Assembly: GCF_025398255.1 (NCBI RefSeq)
Contig: NZ_JAODNW010000003.1
Coordinates: forward strand, 186,001 to 250,000
DNA length: 64,000 bases
Direction of reading: 5' to 3'
Source of the DNA: Chelativorans intermedius
Lineage (GTDB): Bacteria > Pseudomonadota > Alphaproteobacteria > Rhizobiales > Rhizobiaceae
Numbering within the stretch: position 1 is the first letter of the stretch; each line of letters starts with the position of its first letter. This document shows, one piece after another, positions 39,494 through 47,366 of the stretch. A model generated the notes under the pieces. The model was not told the origin of the DNA, searched no databases, and saw nothing but the letters and a program-made list of their open reading frames with translations. The position numbers were made by a program, and so were the translations under genes.

Positions 39494-40139
39494 TGGCGTC
39501 GCACCGGATCTCGAGCTTGGTGGCGAAGATCTTGCTCAGGTCGTTGCCGCCCGGATCGTTGAAGAAGGCTTCAGTCAGCGTCTGCTGATTCTGGGCGATG
39601 GCTTCCTCGGGGTCGGGGCGGATGACGGCCCGGCTGCAGCCCTCGGGCAGGTTCTCGACATTCATGTAGCTGTCTTCCACGAAGTCTATGGCGGTGTAGA
39701 AGGTGGGGTCGTAGACGCCGAACTCCACCCTGCCCTGAAGGGGCATCGGGCCTGCGGGCCGCGACTCGAACAGGATGATGAGCTGGCCATCCACGAAATC
39801 GGTCATCAGCCGCTCGGGCGGCTGCATCCCGACGTCGCGGCCGTTGGCGGTGACGACCTGGAAGTAATTGAACTCGGCCAGCGATTCGTGGACGACGTCG
39901 GCAACTTCCTGAAGCTCCTCGGCGTCCAGGGTGAGGTCCTGGTTGCGGTCGAATTCGAGCAGCACCGTGCTGGAGAAGAGGTCGTCGAACCGCCACACAT
40001 GGCGCAGCGCCTCCACCTCGCGATTGCCGTTCACCATCACGTCGAGCCGCGCCTCGGCAAATACATGCGGATGGGCGAAGGCCGGTGTGCTCGCGGCACA
40101 CACAAGGGCGAGCGTTGCCATTCGCGTCCAACAATGCAT
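39486..40139 (-). CDS. DUF1007 periplasmic protein paired with NicO
   Basis: 217 residues. A signal peptide (to about CAASTPAFA) is followed at once by the motif HPHVFAEARL, a His-rich N-terminus that could bind metal once the signal is removed. A Cys pair (EGCSR and the C-terminal EIRCDANG) may be a disulfide. DUF1007 genes commonly sit with NicO transporters. Function is unknown beyond likely metal handling. The start could also be the ATG six codons later. Confidence 0.85.
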   Translation of the reverse strand: MHCWTRMATLALVCAASTPAFAHPHVFAEARLDVMVNGNREVEALRHVWRFDDLFSSTVLLEFDRNQDLTLDAEELQEVADVVHESLAEFNYFQVVTANGRDVGMQPPERLMTDFVDGQLIILFESRPAGPMPLQGRVEFGVYDPTFYTAIDFVEDSYMNVENLPEGCSRAVIRPDPEEAIAQNQQTLTEAFFNDPGGNDLSKIFATKLEIRCDANG

Positions 40140-40246
40140 GTGCAGTCGTCCCCCATCTGAGCCGAGAGGCGACTTGTCTATCACGAAGCAGGCGAAAATG
40201 GGACAGCGGAACGGGGCAGCGGCGGTTGTCCGCCGGCCGCCCGTTC

Positions 40247-41149
40247 TCAACCCCTGTCGCAGTTTTCCTTGAGCCAGCGGGCCATGAAATCCACGAGCGC
40301 GCGCACCTTGGCCGGCAGGTGGCGGCGATGCGGATAGACGGCGAAGATGCCGGCGCCATCGGTGATGTGCTCGTCGAGCAGCGTCACGAGGCGCCCCGCC
40401 TCGATCTCGGGCGCGGCGATGAAATCCGGCAGGAAGGCAAATCCCAGCCCCGCCACCGCGGCATTGCGCACGGCCAGCGGGCTGTTGACCTCGATGCGCG
40501 CGGAGACGGAGACGGTGAGCGGCGTGCCGTCACGCTCCCTGAAGGGCCAGTTCTGGCGGAAGCGGCCGTTGGTGTCCACGATGCAGGGCAGGCGCTCGAG
40601 GTCCCGCGGATGGGCAGGCCTGCCCACCTTTTCGATGAGCGCGGGGGCGGCGCAGAGCGGCAGGGTGAAAGGTGCCAGGCGCCGGGCAATCAGCGAGGAA
40701 TCCTCCAGCCTGGTGATGCGGATGGCAAGATCGAATCCTTCTTCCACCAGATCGACGAACCGGTCGTCGAGCTGGATGTCGAGCACGACCTCGGGATGGG
40801 CGGCCGCAAAGTCGATCAGCGATCGCCCGATGGGCGCGTCGGCGAAGGTGCGCGGTGCGGAAAGCCGGATGCGCCCCCTGATGTCGCCGGATGAGTCGCG
40901 AATGGTCTCGGCCAGGCTGTCGATTTCGCGCACGATCTCGACGGCCCGCCGGTAGTAGGTCTGGCCTGCCTCGGTGAGCGAGAATTGCCGCGTGGTGCGG
41001 TTGAGCAGCAGGGCGCCGAGCTCGTCCTCGAGTTCGCGCACATATTTCGACAACAGCGCCTTGGAACGGCCCACCTTGCGGGCGGCGGCGGAAAAGCCTT
41101 CCGCCTCGACCACGTCGATAAAGGCGCGCATGCGGGTCAGCGTGTCCAT
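40247..41149 (-). CDS. LysR-family transcriptional regulator
   Basis: 300 residues. The N-terminal winged helix-turn-helix (FIDVVEAEGFSAAARKVGRS, about 10-30) is followed by the LysR effector domain (about 90-295). The family is the CrgA/DsdC-like group with PRTFADAPIGRSLIDFAAAHP. GGAGGGGA precedes the ATG. It begins 14 bp after the amidase stop on the same strand, so it may be coexpressed with, and regulate, that gene. The effector is unknown. Confidence 0.92.
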   Translation of the reverse strand: MDTLTRMRAFIDVVEAEGFSAAARKVGRSKALLSKYVRELEDELGALLLNRTTRQFSLTEAGQTYYRRAVEIVREIDSLAETIRDSSGDIRGRIRLSAPRTFADAPIGRSLIDFAAAHPEVVLDIQLDDRFVDLVEEGFDLAIRITRLEDSSLIARRLAPFTLPLCAAPALIEKVGRPAHPRDLERLPCIVDTNGRFRQNWPFRERDGTPLTVSVSARIEVNSPLAVRNAAVAGLGFAFLPDFIAAPEIEAGRLVTLLDEHITDGAGIFAVYPHRRHLPAKVRALVDFMARWLKENCDRG

Positions 41150-41163
41150 GCCGGGTCCCCTCC

Positions 41164-42345
41164 TCAGGCCAGGATGGCGGCAGCCAGGCGGATGAGCTGC
41201 CGGTCGCTTCCCGGCGGGCCGAGCAGCGAGATGCCGAAGGGCGCGCCATGCACCTCACCCAGGGGAAGGGTGATCTGGGGCCAGCCCAGCATGCCGGCGA
41301 GACAGGTGAGCGGCGCTGCCTTCTCCCGATAGGCGTCGAATTCGGGCTGGGTGGCGATCTTCAGCGGTGCGGCGCTGGGCGCAGAAGGCAAGACCACCAC
41401 CATGTCCGGGTCCATGAGCGCCGTGAAATCGGCGATGACGTCGCGGCGGAAGCGGTGTGCCGCCTCAGCCGTCGCCGCGCTCACCGAGCGGGCATAGGCG
41501 AAGCGCTCCCTCACGCCGGGACCCAGACCGCGCTCCCCTCGGGAGAGGAAGGCGCCGTGCGCCTGCCATGCCTCGTGGGCCTGGATCTCCTTGAAATGCT
41601 CGAACAGCTCGCCCGTCGGGCAGGGCAGGGCGAGGAAGCCTGCCGGCCGCTCGAAATGTTCCAGCACGCGCCTCAGCATCGCGCCATAGGCCGTGCGCTC
41701 CTCCTGTCCGAAGAGCAACGTCTCCATTTCGGCGATGCGCACGGGGCGGGCGAGGGGCACCTCATGGCTGTCGGCACCCAGCAAAACGTCGCCCACGGCG
41801 GCATAGGTGGCGATGTCGCGGGCAAACCAGCCGAAGGTATCGAATGAAGGGGCGAGCGGCATGGCCCCCTGCATGGAGATGCGCCCATGGGTGGTGCGCA
41901 GGCCGACCAGCCCACAGAACGAGGCGGGCACGCGGATCGAGCCGTTGGTGTCCGATCCGATGGCGATGTCGGCGAGACCGCCGGCGACGGCGGCCGCCGA
42001 GCCGGAGGAGGAGCCGCCCGTCACCCGATCCCGCGCCCGCGGGTTCACCGGCGCGGGAAAGTGTGCGTTCATGCCGATCATGGAGTAGGCGAGCTCGTCG
42101 GTCTGGGTTTTGCCCAGGAACCGCGCCCCGGCATCGAGCAGCGCCTGGATGGCGGGGGCCGTGGTCCGGGCGATGCCGCTCTCGGCGCCCCTCTGCGGGT
42201 TGCCTCCGCCCGTCGGATAGCCCACCACGTCGTAGATGTCCTTGACGGCGAGGGTAAGGCCCATCAACGGCCCTTCCGGCGAAGAGGAGACCGCCGCCTG
42301 GGCGTAATCCAGAAAGGCATTCAACGCATCTCGTGTCGCCGTCAT
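41164..42345 (-). CDS. Amidase-signature hydrolase
   Basis: 393 residues. The catalytic Lys is in TLAVKDIYDVVG and the Ser-cisSer pair in TGGSSSGSAAAVAGG, with GSDTNGSIRVPASFCGLVGL following, so the Ser-Ser-Lys triad is complete. It should hydrolyse amides or act as a GatA-like subunit. No GatB/C is nearby, so a stand-alone amidase is more likely. GAGGAG lies five nt before the ATG. It is divergent from the odc leader. Confidence 0.93.
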   Translation of the reverse strand: MTATRDALNAFLDYAQAAVSSSPEGPLMGLTLAVKDIYDVVGYPTGGGNPQRGAESGIARTTAPAIQALLDAGARFLGKTQTDELAYSMIGMNAHFPAPVNPRARDRVTGGSSSGSAAAVAGGLADIAIGSDTNGSIRVPASFCGLVGLRTTHGRISMQGAMPLAPSFDTFGWFARDIATYAAVGDVLLGADSHEVPLARPVRIAEMETLLFGQEERTAYGAMLRRVLEHFERPAGFLALPCPTGELFEHFKEIQAHEAWQAHGAFLSRGERGLGPGVRERFAYARSVSAATAEAAHRFRRDVIADFTALMDPDMVVVLPSAPSAAPLKIATQPEFDAYREKAAPLTCLAGMLGWPQITLPLGEVHGAPFGISLLGPPGSDRQLIRLAAAILA

Positions 42346-42420
42346 TCCTGCTCCTCGGTGGGTTTGCGGCCGACAATCGGCGCTTGCTCGAAATTTTTCA
42401 AGCCGAGGCCGATTTTTCAT

Positions 42421-42449
42421 TTGATTGTGACAGGCAAGGCGCCTATATC
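42421..42449 (+). promoter_or_regulatory. Likely promoter of the odc leader transcript
   Basis: TTGATT (42421-42426), 17-bp spacer, TATATC (42444-42449). Transcription would start near 42456 and give a leader of about 440 nt before the decarboxylase. A 9-bp inverted repeat with one bulge (42433-42459) covers the -10 and could be an operator. Confidence 0.5.
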
Positions 42450-42469
42450 CGCGCCTGCCCAAAGTCGCA

Positions 42470-42839
42470 CGTGCCTGTGGGTGTCCGCCGGGCCTCGGAA
42501 ATGGCGAGGAAACCGGTAAGGTACCTGGACCTAACCCCTCCAGTCGGTTTCGCGGCCAACCACGAAACCGAGGACACCTTGAAGCAACGACGGTGCGGGC
42601 CTTTCTGGTGTCTGCCGGTTGTCCAAAGACCGGGGTTACTAAAGAGGCACACCTTCATTGCCGGCAGTGCGGATGGGAATCTCCCATACCAAAGCTGAGG
42701 CAGACAAAGCGGAGCTTTCGCCGAGAGGCGGGCGCTCATTGTCATGCGTTAAGCGCATCCACGGGTTTCCGGCAACTTCCACCCTCCGGCCCGTCGATCC
42801 GTTTGCCGCATCCTTTGTCCACCGCGGGCCGATGGCCCG
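42470..42839 (+). ncRNA. speF-type structured leader upstream of ornithine decarboxylase
   Basis: A long, highly base-paired 5' leader without coding character. Clear stems: 42480-42486 with 42572-42578 (closing a multibranch region), 42545-42552 with 42563-42570, 42607-42616 with 42646-42653, 42673-42678 with 42682-42687, and a final CGGGCC-GAT-GGCCCG hairpin (42825-42839) 57 nt ahead of the odc start. The position before an alphaproteobacterial speF gene and the length fit the known speF RNA element. It probably controls odc by attenuation or translation in response to a polyamine or ornithine. Ends are approximate; a covariance search would settle identity. Confidence 0.72.
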
Positions 42840-42896
42840 TTGAGCTTGAGCTTCCAGCAAGGGCGGCCTGCCGCCGCCGGAGAAGGAGATACCCCG

Positions 42897-44030
42897 ATGG
42901 CCACGCAGCGCATTCTCGACTTTCTCGCAACCCGACGTCCCGAGGGGCCCTGCCTCGTCGTCGATCTCGACGTCGTGCGCGAGAACTATCGCGCCTTCGA
43001 GCGGGCCCTGCCCGATTCCAGGATCTTTTATGCGGTGAAGGCCAACCCGGCGCCGGAGATCCTGAAGCTTCTGGCCGATCTCGGCTCCTCCTTCGACACG
43101 GCCTCCGTGCCCGAGATCGAGATGGCGCTCGATGCGGGCGCGACCCCTGATCGCATCTCCTTCGGCAACACCATCAAGAAGGAGCGCGACATTGCCCGCG
43201 CCTTCGATCTCGGCATCCGGCTCTTTGCCGTCGACTGCAAGGAGGAGGTGGAGAAGATCGCCCGTGCCGCGCCGGGTTCGCGCGTGTTCTGCCGCGTGCT
43301 GACCGATGGGGCGGGTGCGGAGTGGCCGCTGTCGCGCAAGTTCGGCTGCGTGCCGGAGATGGCCGTCGACGTGCTGCGCCATGCGGCGGCGCTCGGCCTC
43401 GATGCCTATGGCGTATCCTTCCACGTTGGTTCTCAGCAGACGGATCTTTCCGCCTGGGACCGCGCGCTGGGCGATGCGCGCTTCGTCTTCGAGGCGCTGG
43501 CCGAGCAGGGTATCGTGCTCAGGATGGTCAACATGGGCGGCGGTTTCCCCACGCGCTACCTGCGCGACGTGCCGGCGGCCCAGGCCTACGGCCAGGCGAT
43601 CTTTACCGCGCTCAGCAAGCATTTCGGCAACCGGCTGCCGGAGACCATCATAGAGCCGGGCCGCGGCATGGTGGGCAATGCCGGCGTCATCAAGTCCGAG
43701 GTGGTGCTGATCTCCCGCAAGTCGGAAGACGATGCGGTGCGCTGGGTCTATCTCGACATCGGCAAGTTCGGCGGACTGGCCGAGACGATGGACGAGGCGA
43801 TCCGCTATCCGCTCGTCACCAGGCACGATGGCGAGGAAACCGCGCCCTGCGTGGTGGCAGGCCCCACCTGCGATTCGGCCGACGTCCTCTACGAGAAGAC
43901 GCCCTATCCGCTGCCCCTGTCGCTGACGGTGGGCGACGAGGTGCTGATCGAGGGGACGGGCGCCTACACCACCACCTATGCCTCGGTGGCCTTCAACGGT
44001 TTTGCGCCGCTGCGATCCTACGTGATCTGA
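42897..44030 (+). CDS. speF: Ornithine/lysine decarboxylase (fold III)
   Basis: A 377-residue PLP enzyme of the eukaryote-like ODC fold. It decarboxylates ornithine to putrescine (lysine to cadaverine in some relatives). The PLP lysine is Lys48 in FYAVKANP. HVGSQQTD, GGGFPTRY and EPGRGMV bind PLP phosphate, and the catalytic cysteine is in GPTCDSADVL. The start at 42897 has AAGGAG eight nt upstream. It sits behind the long structured leader and 96 bp ahead of a GNAT gene. Putrescine from here would feed homospermidine synthase at 19067. Confidence 0.95.
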   Translation: MATQRILDFLATRRPEGPCLVVDLDVVRENYRAFERALPDSRIFYAVKANPAPEILKLLADLGSSFDTASVPEIEMALDAGATPDRISFGNTIKKERDIARAFDLGIRLFAVDCKEEVEKIARAAPGSRVFCRVLTDGAGAEWPLSRKFGCVPEMAVDVLRHAAALGLDAYGVSFHVGSQQTDLSAWDRALGDARFVFEALAEQGIVLRMVNMGGGFPTRYLRDVPAAQAYGQAIFTALSKHFGNRLPETIIEPGRGMVGNAGVIKSEVVLISRKSEDDAVRWVYLDIGKFGGLAETMDEAIRYPLVTRHDGEETAPCVVAGPTCDSADVLYEKTPYPLPLSLTVGDEVLIEGTGAYTTTYASVAFNGFAPLRSYVI

Positions 44031-44126
44031 GGGGCGCATCAGCGCCCTTTTCCACCCGTGCCTGCCGGCGTCCCGCCCGCGGGCACGAACCCTGGCGGGC
44101 ATTTCATACCGGGAAGGATTGCAGAG

Positions 44127-44933
44127 ATGCTCGGACACGCTTTCAAGGATGCTGGCAACCCGGCCGCCGCCGGGCGGGCCGCCGCTTTCATCATCACCGA
44201 GGAAACCCCCGGTGACGCGGGCGCGCGCGAGGCGCTGCTCGACCGCGCCATGGGGCCGAAGCGCAAGCGCAAGTCTTCCGAGAGGCTGCGCCGCGGACGG
44301 CGGCCGGCGCAGGGGCTGGCCTTTGTCGCGCGCAGCGCGGACGGGGCGCTCGTGGGCACCGTGCGGCTGTGGGAGGTGCGGCTCGGCGCGGCCGGCGCGC
44401 CGGCCCTGCTTCTTGGACCGCTTGCCGTGGAGCCGGCGATGAAGGGGGCGGGGATCGGCTCCGCCCTCATGCGCCACGCCATCGGCGCGGCGCGACAGCT
44501 TGGCCACCGCGCCATACTGCTCGTGGGCGATGCCGGCTACTATGCCCGCTTCGGCTTTTCTGCGTGCAAGACCGGCTCGCTTGCCATGCCCGGTCCCTAT
44601 GAGAGGGAGCGTTTCCTGGCGCTCGAACTTGTCGAGGGCGCGCTCGACGGCGCGCATGGGGTGCTGGTGCCGGGCGCTCGCCGCGCGGAGAAATTGGGCC
44701 GCTCAGATCACCTGGCTCAGCTGCATGGCCAGCGCCATGTCGCCGTCGACGCGCAGCTTGCCCTGCATGAAGGCAGAGGTGGGATCGAGATCGCCGGAGA
44801 TCAGCGCCTCCAGATCGTCCCTGGAAAGCGCGATCGTGCAGTCGGCGTCGCCATCGCCCACGGAGATCTCGGTGCCGGACAGCAGCAGGGCGCCCTCGGC
44901 GCCGCAGTCGAACTTCACCGAACCGTCGAGTGA
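44127..44933 (+). CDS. GNAT N-acetyltransferase (YhbS-like) reading into an antisense neighbour
   Basis: The frame encodes 268 residues. The GNAT domain (about 1-190) shows LLGPLAVEPAMKGAGIGSALM (split here as LLGPLAVEP and KGAGIGSAL) and GDAGYYARFGFSA. The last 77 residues, from 44703, run opposite the SCP2-like gene, are rich in His/Gln/Arg, and look like antisense translation. Relatives normally end near residue 190. A lost stop codon or a frameshift (biological or sequencing) near 44690 is likely. AAGGA precedes the start. It follows speF by 96 bp and may acetylate polyamines or act nearby; that is only inferred from position. Confidence 0.75.
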   Translation: MLGHAFKDAGNPAAAGRAAAFIITEETPGDAGAREALLDRAMGPKRKRKSSERLRRGRRPAQGLAFVARSADGALVGTVRLWEVRLGAAGAPALLLGPLAVEPAMKGAGIGSALMRHAIGAARQLGHRAILLVGDAGYYARFGFSACKTGSLAMPGPYERERFLALELVEGALDGAHGVLVPGARRAEKLGRSDHLAQLHGQRHVAVDAQLALHEGRGGIEIAGDQRLQIVPGKRDRAVGVAIAHGDLGAGQQQGALGAAVELHRTVE

Positions 44934-44984
44934 CCGGCCGGCCAAACGTTCACGCATCTTCTCGGCGATTTCATCCAGTCCCAT
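44703..44984 (-). CDS. SCP2 sterol-binding-like protein
   Basis: A 93-residue single-domain protein of the SCP2 fold, with GAEGALLLSG, ADCTIALSRDDLEALI and TSAFMQGKLRVDGDM. Such proteins bind lipids or acyl-CoA in a hydrophobic tunnel. The start at 44984 has AAGGAG close upstream. A frame open 27 codons earlier is not needed. It overlaps the convergent GNAT frame by 231 bp. Confidence 0.9.
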   Translation of the reverse strand: MGLDEIAEKMRERLAGRSLDGSVKFDCGAEGALLLSGTEISVGDGDADCTIALSRDDLEALISGDLDPTSAFMQGKLRVDGDMALAMQLSQVI

Positions 44985-45091
44985 GGCTGCTCCTTCCTGC
45001 GGCTTGGGTGGCAGGCGGATAAGCCCGCCCGCTCCGCCCGCCGGCTTGAACCGGCGAGGCACCATGGCGTAGCAGCCAAGTTACGTTTACG

Positions 45092-45622
45092 TCAATGTGA
45101 ATCTGCGGGCGAGGGCTTTCCCCCCTTGCCCGGCTCATCCAGCAGCCGGTCGAGGAGATCCGTCAGGCGCTCCAGATTCTGCCGTCCGCCGAGACGGGCA
45201 ATCATGCGGTTCTCGTGCTCCTGCCAGAGTGCCGTCATCCGCTCCACGCAGCGCTCTCCTTCCTCGGTGAGGTACAGGGAATGGGAGCGGCGGTCCGCCT
45301 GACCCTTGCGTCGCTCCGCCAGGCCGCGGGATTCGATGCTGTCCATCAGGAACACGAAGTTCGCCCTCTTGATGCCCAGCCACTCGGCAATGGTGGTCTG
45401 CTTCTGACCGGGATATTCGGCGATCATGGCCAGCACCGAGAATTCGGCCGGGCGCAGCTTCACCTTCGCCAGCGTGGCGGCAAAGTCTTGAAACACGAGG
45501 AGTTGTGCACGCCGCAGCTTGAAATCGAGAAGCGAGGTGATGCAGGGCAGCCGCCTGCGAACCGCTGGCATGGCCTGGCTGTCGTTGCAGTGTCTGTTGG
45601 TCTGGGCTGCGGAAGAAATCAT
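45092..45622 (-). CDS. MarR-family transcriptional regulator
   Basis: 176 residues. The winged-helix domain (about 55-125) has AEFSVLAMIAEYPGQKQTTI, GIKRANFVFLMDSIESRGL and the wing RRKGQADRRSHSLYLTEEG. The N-terminal helix (about 25-50) gives dimerisation. GGAGG lies four nt before the ATG. It follows the flagellar region across 239 bp that hold a large inverted repeat and may be its operator. Ligand and targets are unknown. Confidence 0.92.
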   Translation of the reverse strand: MISSAAQTNRHCNDSQAMPAVRRRLPCITSLLDFKLRRAQLLVFQDFAATLAKVKLRPAEFSVLAMIAEYPGQKQTTIAEWLGIKRANFVFLMDSIESRGLAERRKGQADRRSHSLYLTEEGERCVERMTALWQEHENRMIARLGGRQNLERLTDLLDRLLDEPGKGGKPSPADSH

Positions 45623-45796
45623 GACACCTCCAGGACTGGTGGTTGCGGCGCGTGATCAGAGTTGCGGCAGGACAGCCGACCTGCGCATCGAGCAGGCGGC
45701 GAAAGCCGTGCCGGCGGGAACTGCGCCATGGGAAAAATGCGCACTTCAGCGTGCGGAGATAAGGATTATTCTCCTCAAATATTTCATCAAAAACAA

Positions 45797-45838
45797 TAAC
45801 TGAATAGGACAGATGAAGCCTGTTTCCTATCTCAGTTA
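45797..45838 (-). terminator. Long hairpin with T-tract ending the flagellar region; possible marR operator
   Basis: Arms 45797-45812 and 45820-45838 (TAACTGAATAGGACAG against CTGTTTCCTATCTCAGTTA) pair with a few bulges. On the minus strand TTGTTTTTG follows, so it fits an intrinsic terminator for the flagellar genes. It also lies about 175 bp upstream of marR and shares AATAGGACAG with the gltB upstream palindrome. Confidence 0.65.
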
Positions 45839-45885
45839 CGCCGTTTACATTTCAAATTGCGTCATTTTTGGGGCGGTAAACGGCG
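45839..45885 (-). repeat. 10-bp inverted repeat across the last flagellar stop codon
   Basis: CGCCGTTTAC (45839-45848) is the exact reverse complement of GTAAACGGCG (45876-45885), with a 27-nt loop. The stop codon at 45862-45864 is in the loop. It abuts the terminator hairpin at 45797-45838. Confidence 0.5.
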
Positions 45886-46347
45886 GCGAATGGCGTTGTC
45901 GCGTATTTCTGCCTTGGAAAGATAGTCGATCTGCTCGACCATCACCTCGTGAACCAATTCCTCTCCCACCCGTGCGTTCATGCTCTCCCTGATGCCATTG
46001 CGCAAGGCATCCAGGTCGATGTTCGCCCGCTCGGTGAAATCGATCTGCGGATTGGCGTAGAGATAGCTGTGGAGCTCGTCTGTCAAGAGTGCTTCGGCGG
46101 GCAGGGACAGCGCTTCAAGCCTTTCCGGCGGCGCGGTGAAGACGAGGCGCGCGAGAAAATAGCCGTCCACCCGTCCTTCCTTGACCACGGGAATGGAGAT
46201 GACCGGCGTGCGCACATAGTCGAGCCCGCCGAAGAAGGCGGGCAGGGGCGTGGCATTTCTCGCCGCCTGCGAAGTCTGAAACGAGTAGAGCACCGCGCCG
46301 AGGGTGGCGGCGCTGATCCAGACGGCGGCGAGAAGGAACTTGAACAT
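45862..46347 (-). CDS. Membrane-anchored flagellar-cluster protein of unknown role (FliL-like layout)
   Basis: 161 residues. An N-terminal anchor (MFKFLLAAVWISAATLGAVL) leads to a mixed alpha/beta extracytoplasmic domain. The C-terminal part (LRNGIRESMNARVGEELVHEVMVEQIDYLSK) resembles the general layout of FliL, which steadies stators. It is not a canonical FliL; true fliL genes of this group usually sit elsewhere. It begins three nt after the flgN-like stop and is the last gene of the cluster. Confidence 0.6.
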   Translation of the reverse strand: MFKFLLAAVWISAATLGAVLYSFQTSQAARNATPLPAFFGGLDYVRTPVISIPVVKEGRVDGYFLARLVFTAPPERLEALSLPAEALLTDELHSYLYANPQIDFTERANIDLDALRNGIRESMNARVGEELVHEVMVEQIDYLSKAEIRDNAIRRRLPPQK

Positions 46348-46348
46348 G

Positions 46349-46744
46349 CTAGCGTCCGAACTCGCGCACCGAATAGGTGCCGTCGGCCTGGGCGCGCTCG
46401 ATGGCGCTTTGCAGAAGCGCCGCAACCTCGCCGACGGCGCTCAGATGCGCCTGAATGGTCGCCTCGTTGGTCGCCAGGCTGTCGCGCAGGCGCATCATGG
46501 CCTGGCGGTGCTCTTCGCCGAGCTGTTGCGGCTTGACGCCCTTGAAGGCGCGGCCCAGCTCGTGGAGGTGGCGGCTCTTGCGGGCGTTCGCGGCCTTTAT
46601 GTCGAAGTGCGGCTCGCTGCGGATTGCCGCCGTCTCGGCCTCGATGGCCTCGGTGACACGCTCCAGGAGCGGGATGAGCGCAACGGCGCTGCCGTCGGCC
46701 GGCGCGGGAGCGGCAGTGCTGGCGAGGGAGGCTGGATCATTCAT
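46349..46744 (-). CDS. FlgN-like secretion chaperone
   Basis: 131 residues, mostly helical, with heptad patterns (about 20-55 and 75-115) and a Gly/Tyr C-terminus (DGTYSVREFGR). Size, helices and neighbours fit FlgN, which escorts the hook-junction proteins FlgK and FlgL to the export gate. Sequence signal alone is weak. The start at 46744 is the first Met of the conserved part; upstream open codons look non-coding. Confidence 0.6.
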   Translation of the reverse strand: MNDPASLASTAAPAPADGSAVALIPLLERVTEAIEAETAAIRSEPHFDIKAANARKSRHLHELGRAFKGVKPQQLGEEHRQAMMRLRDSLATNEATIQAHLSAVGEVAALLQSAIERAQADGTYSVREFGR

Positions 46745-46763
46745 GGGTGTCTGCTCACGCTGG

Positions 46764-47297
46764 CTATTGTCGTCCGTCTTTTGCGGGAAGGGCAGCGGCA
46801 TCGGCGGACAGGCGCCTGGCCATCTGGCGTTCGATCTCCTGCACCAGCCCGTTGGCAAGCGCGCTCTGGCTTGCCGCTTCCGCGACCTGCGGTCCGGAGG
46901 AGACGCCGGAGACCGGCACCTTGCGGCCGTCCTCCAGCGTGTAGTCGCCAAGCACGCGCTCTGCGATGCCTATGCCGCCGCGCCGGGCCATGGCCTCGCC
47001 CAGCTCCTGGGCCAGGAGGCCGCGCCACATGTCGCCGGAAAGCCCTTCGCCGTAAAAGGCGTTTTCCTCCGGCAGCATGGTCTGCAGAAAGCTTTGCAGC
47101 ACCATCGCCTCGAACTGCACATAATGCTCGGGCATGCGGGCGGCAGCGGCCTTCGGCGCGGGGGCGGACACCTCGAAGGTGCCGTCGGCCGTTCCTGCCG
47201 CATGGGCCTTCAGGCGCGCGCGGGCTGCCTCCGCCCGTTCCGGGTCGGCCGCCCTTGCCACGTCCATGAGAATGTCGCCGGGTGGTGAGATTGCCAC
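46764..47297 (-). CDS. flgJ: Rod-binding protein (FlgJ N-domain type)
   Basis: 177 residues. The rod-binding domain reads FEAMVLQSFLQTMLPEE, FYGEGLSGDMWRGLLAQELG and AMARRGGIGIAERVL. The muramidase domain of enterobacterial FlgJ is absent; a separate lytic transglycosylase gene lies at 56722-57273. It helps rod assembly in the periplasm. I chose a GTG start at 47297 (VAISPPGDILMDVARA pattern); a later ATG at the MDVARA methionine is possible. Confidence 0.78.
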   Translation of the reverse strand: MAISPPGDILMDVARAADPERAEAARARLKAHAAGTADGTFEVSAPAPKAAAARMPEHYVQFEAMVLQSFLQTMLPEENAFYGEGLSGDMWRGLLAQELGEAMARRGGIGIAERVLGDYTLEDGRKVPVSGVSSGPQVAEAASQSALANGLVQEIERQMARRLSADAAALPAKDGRQ

Positions 47298-47366
47298 GAG
47301 CACCGTCCGCGAGCCGTTTCGCCTGCTTCCGACTATGGCAGGCAAAGCTTGCGGCAGGCTTGCCGC

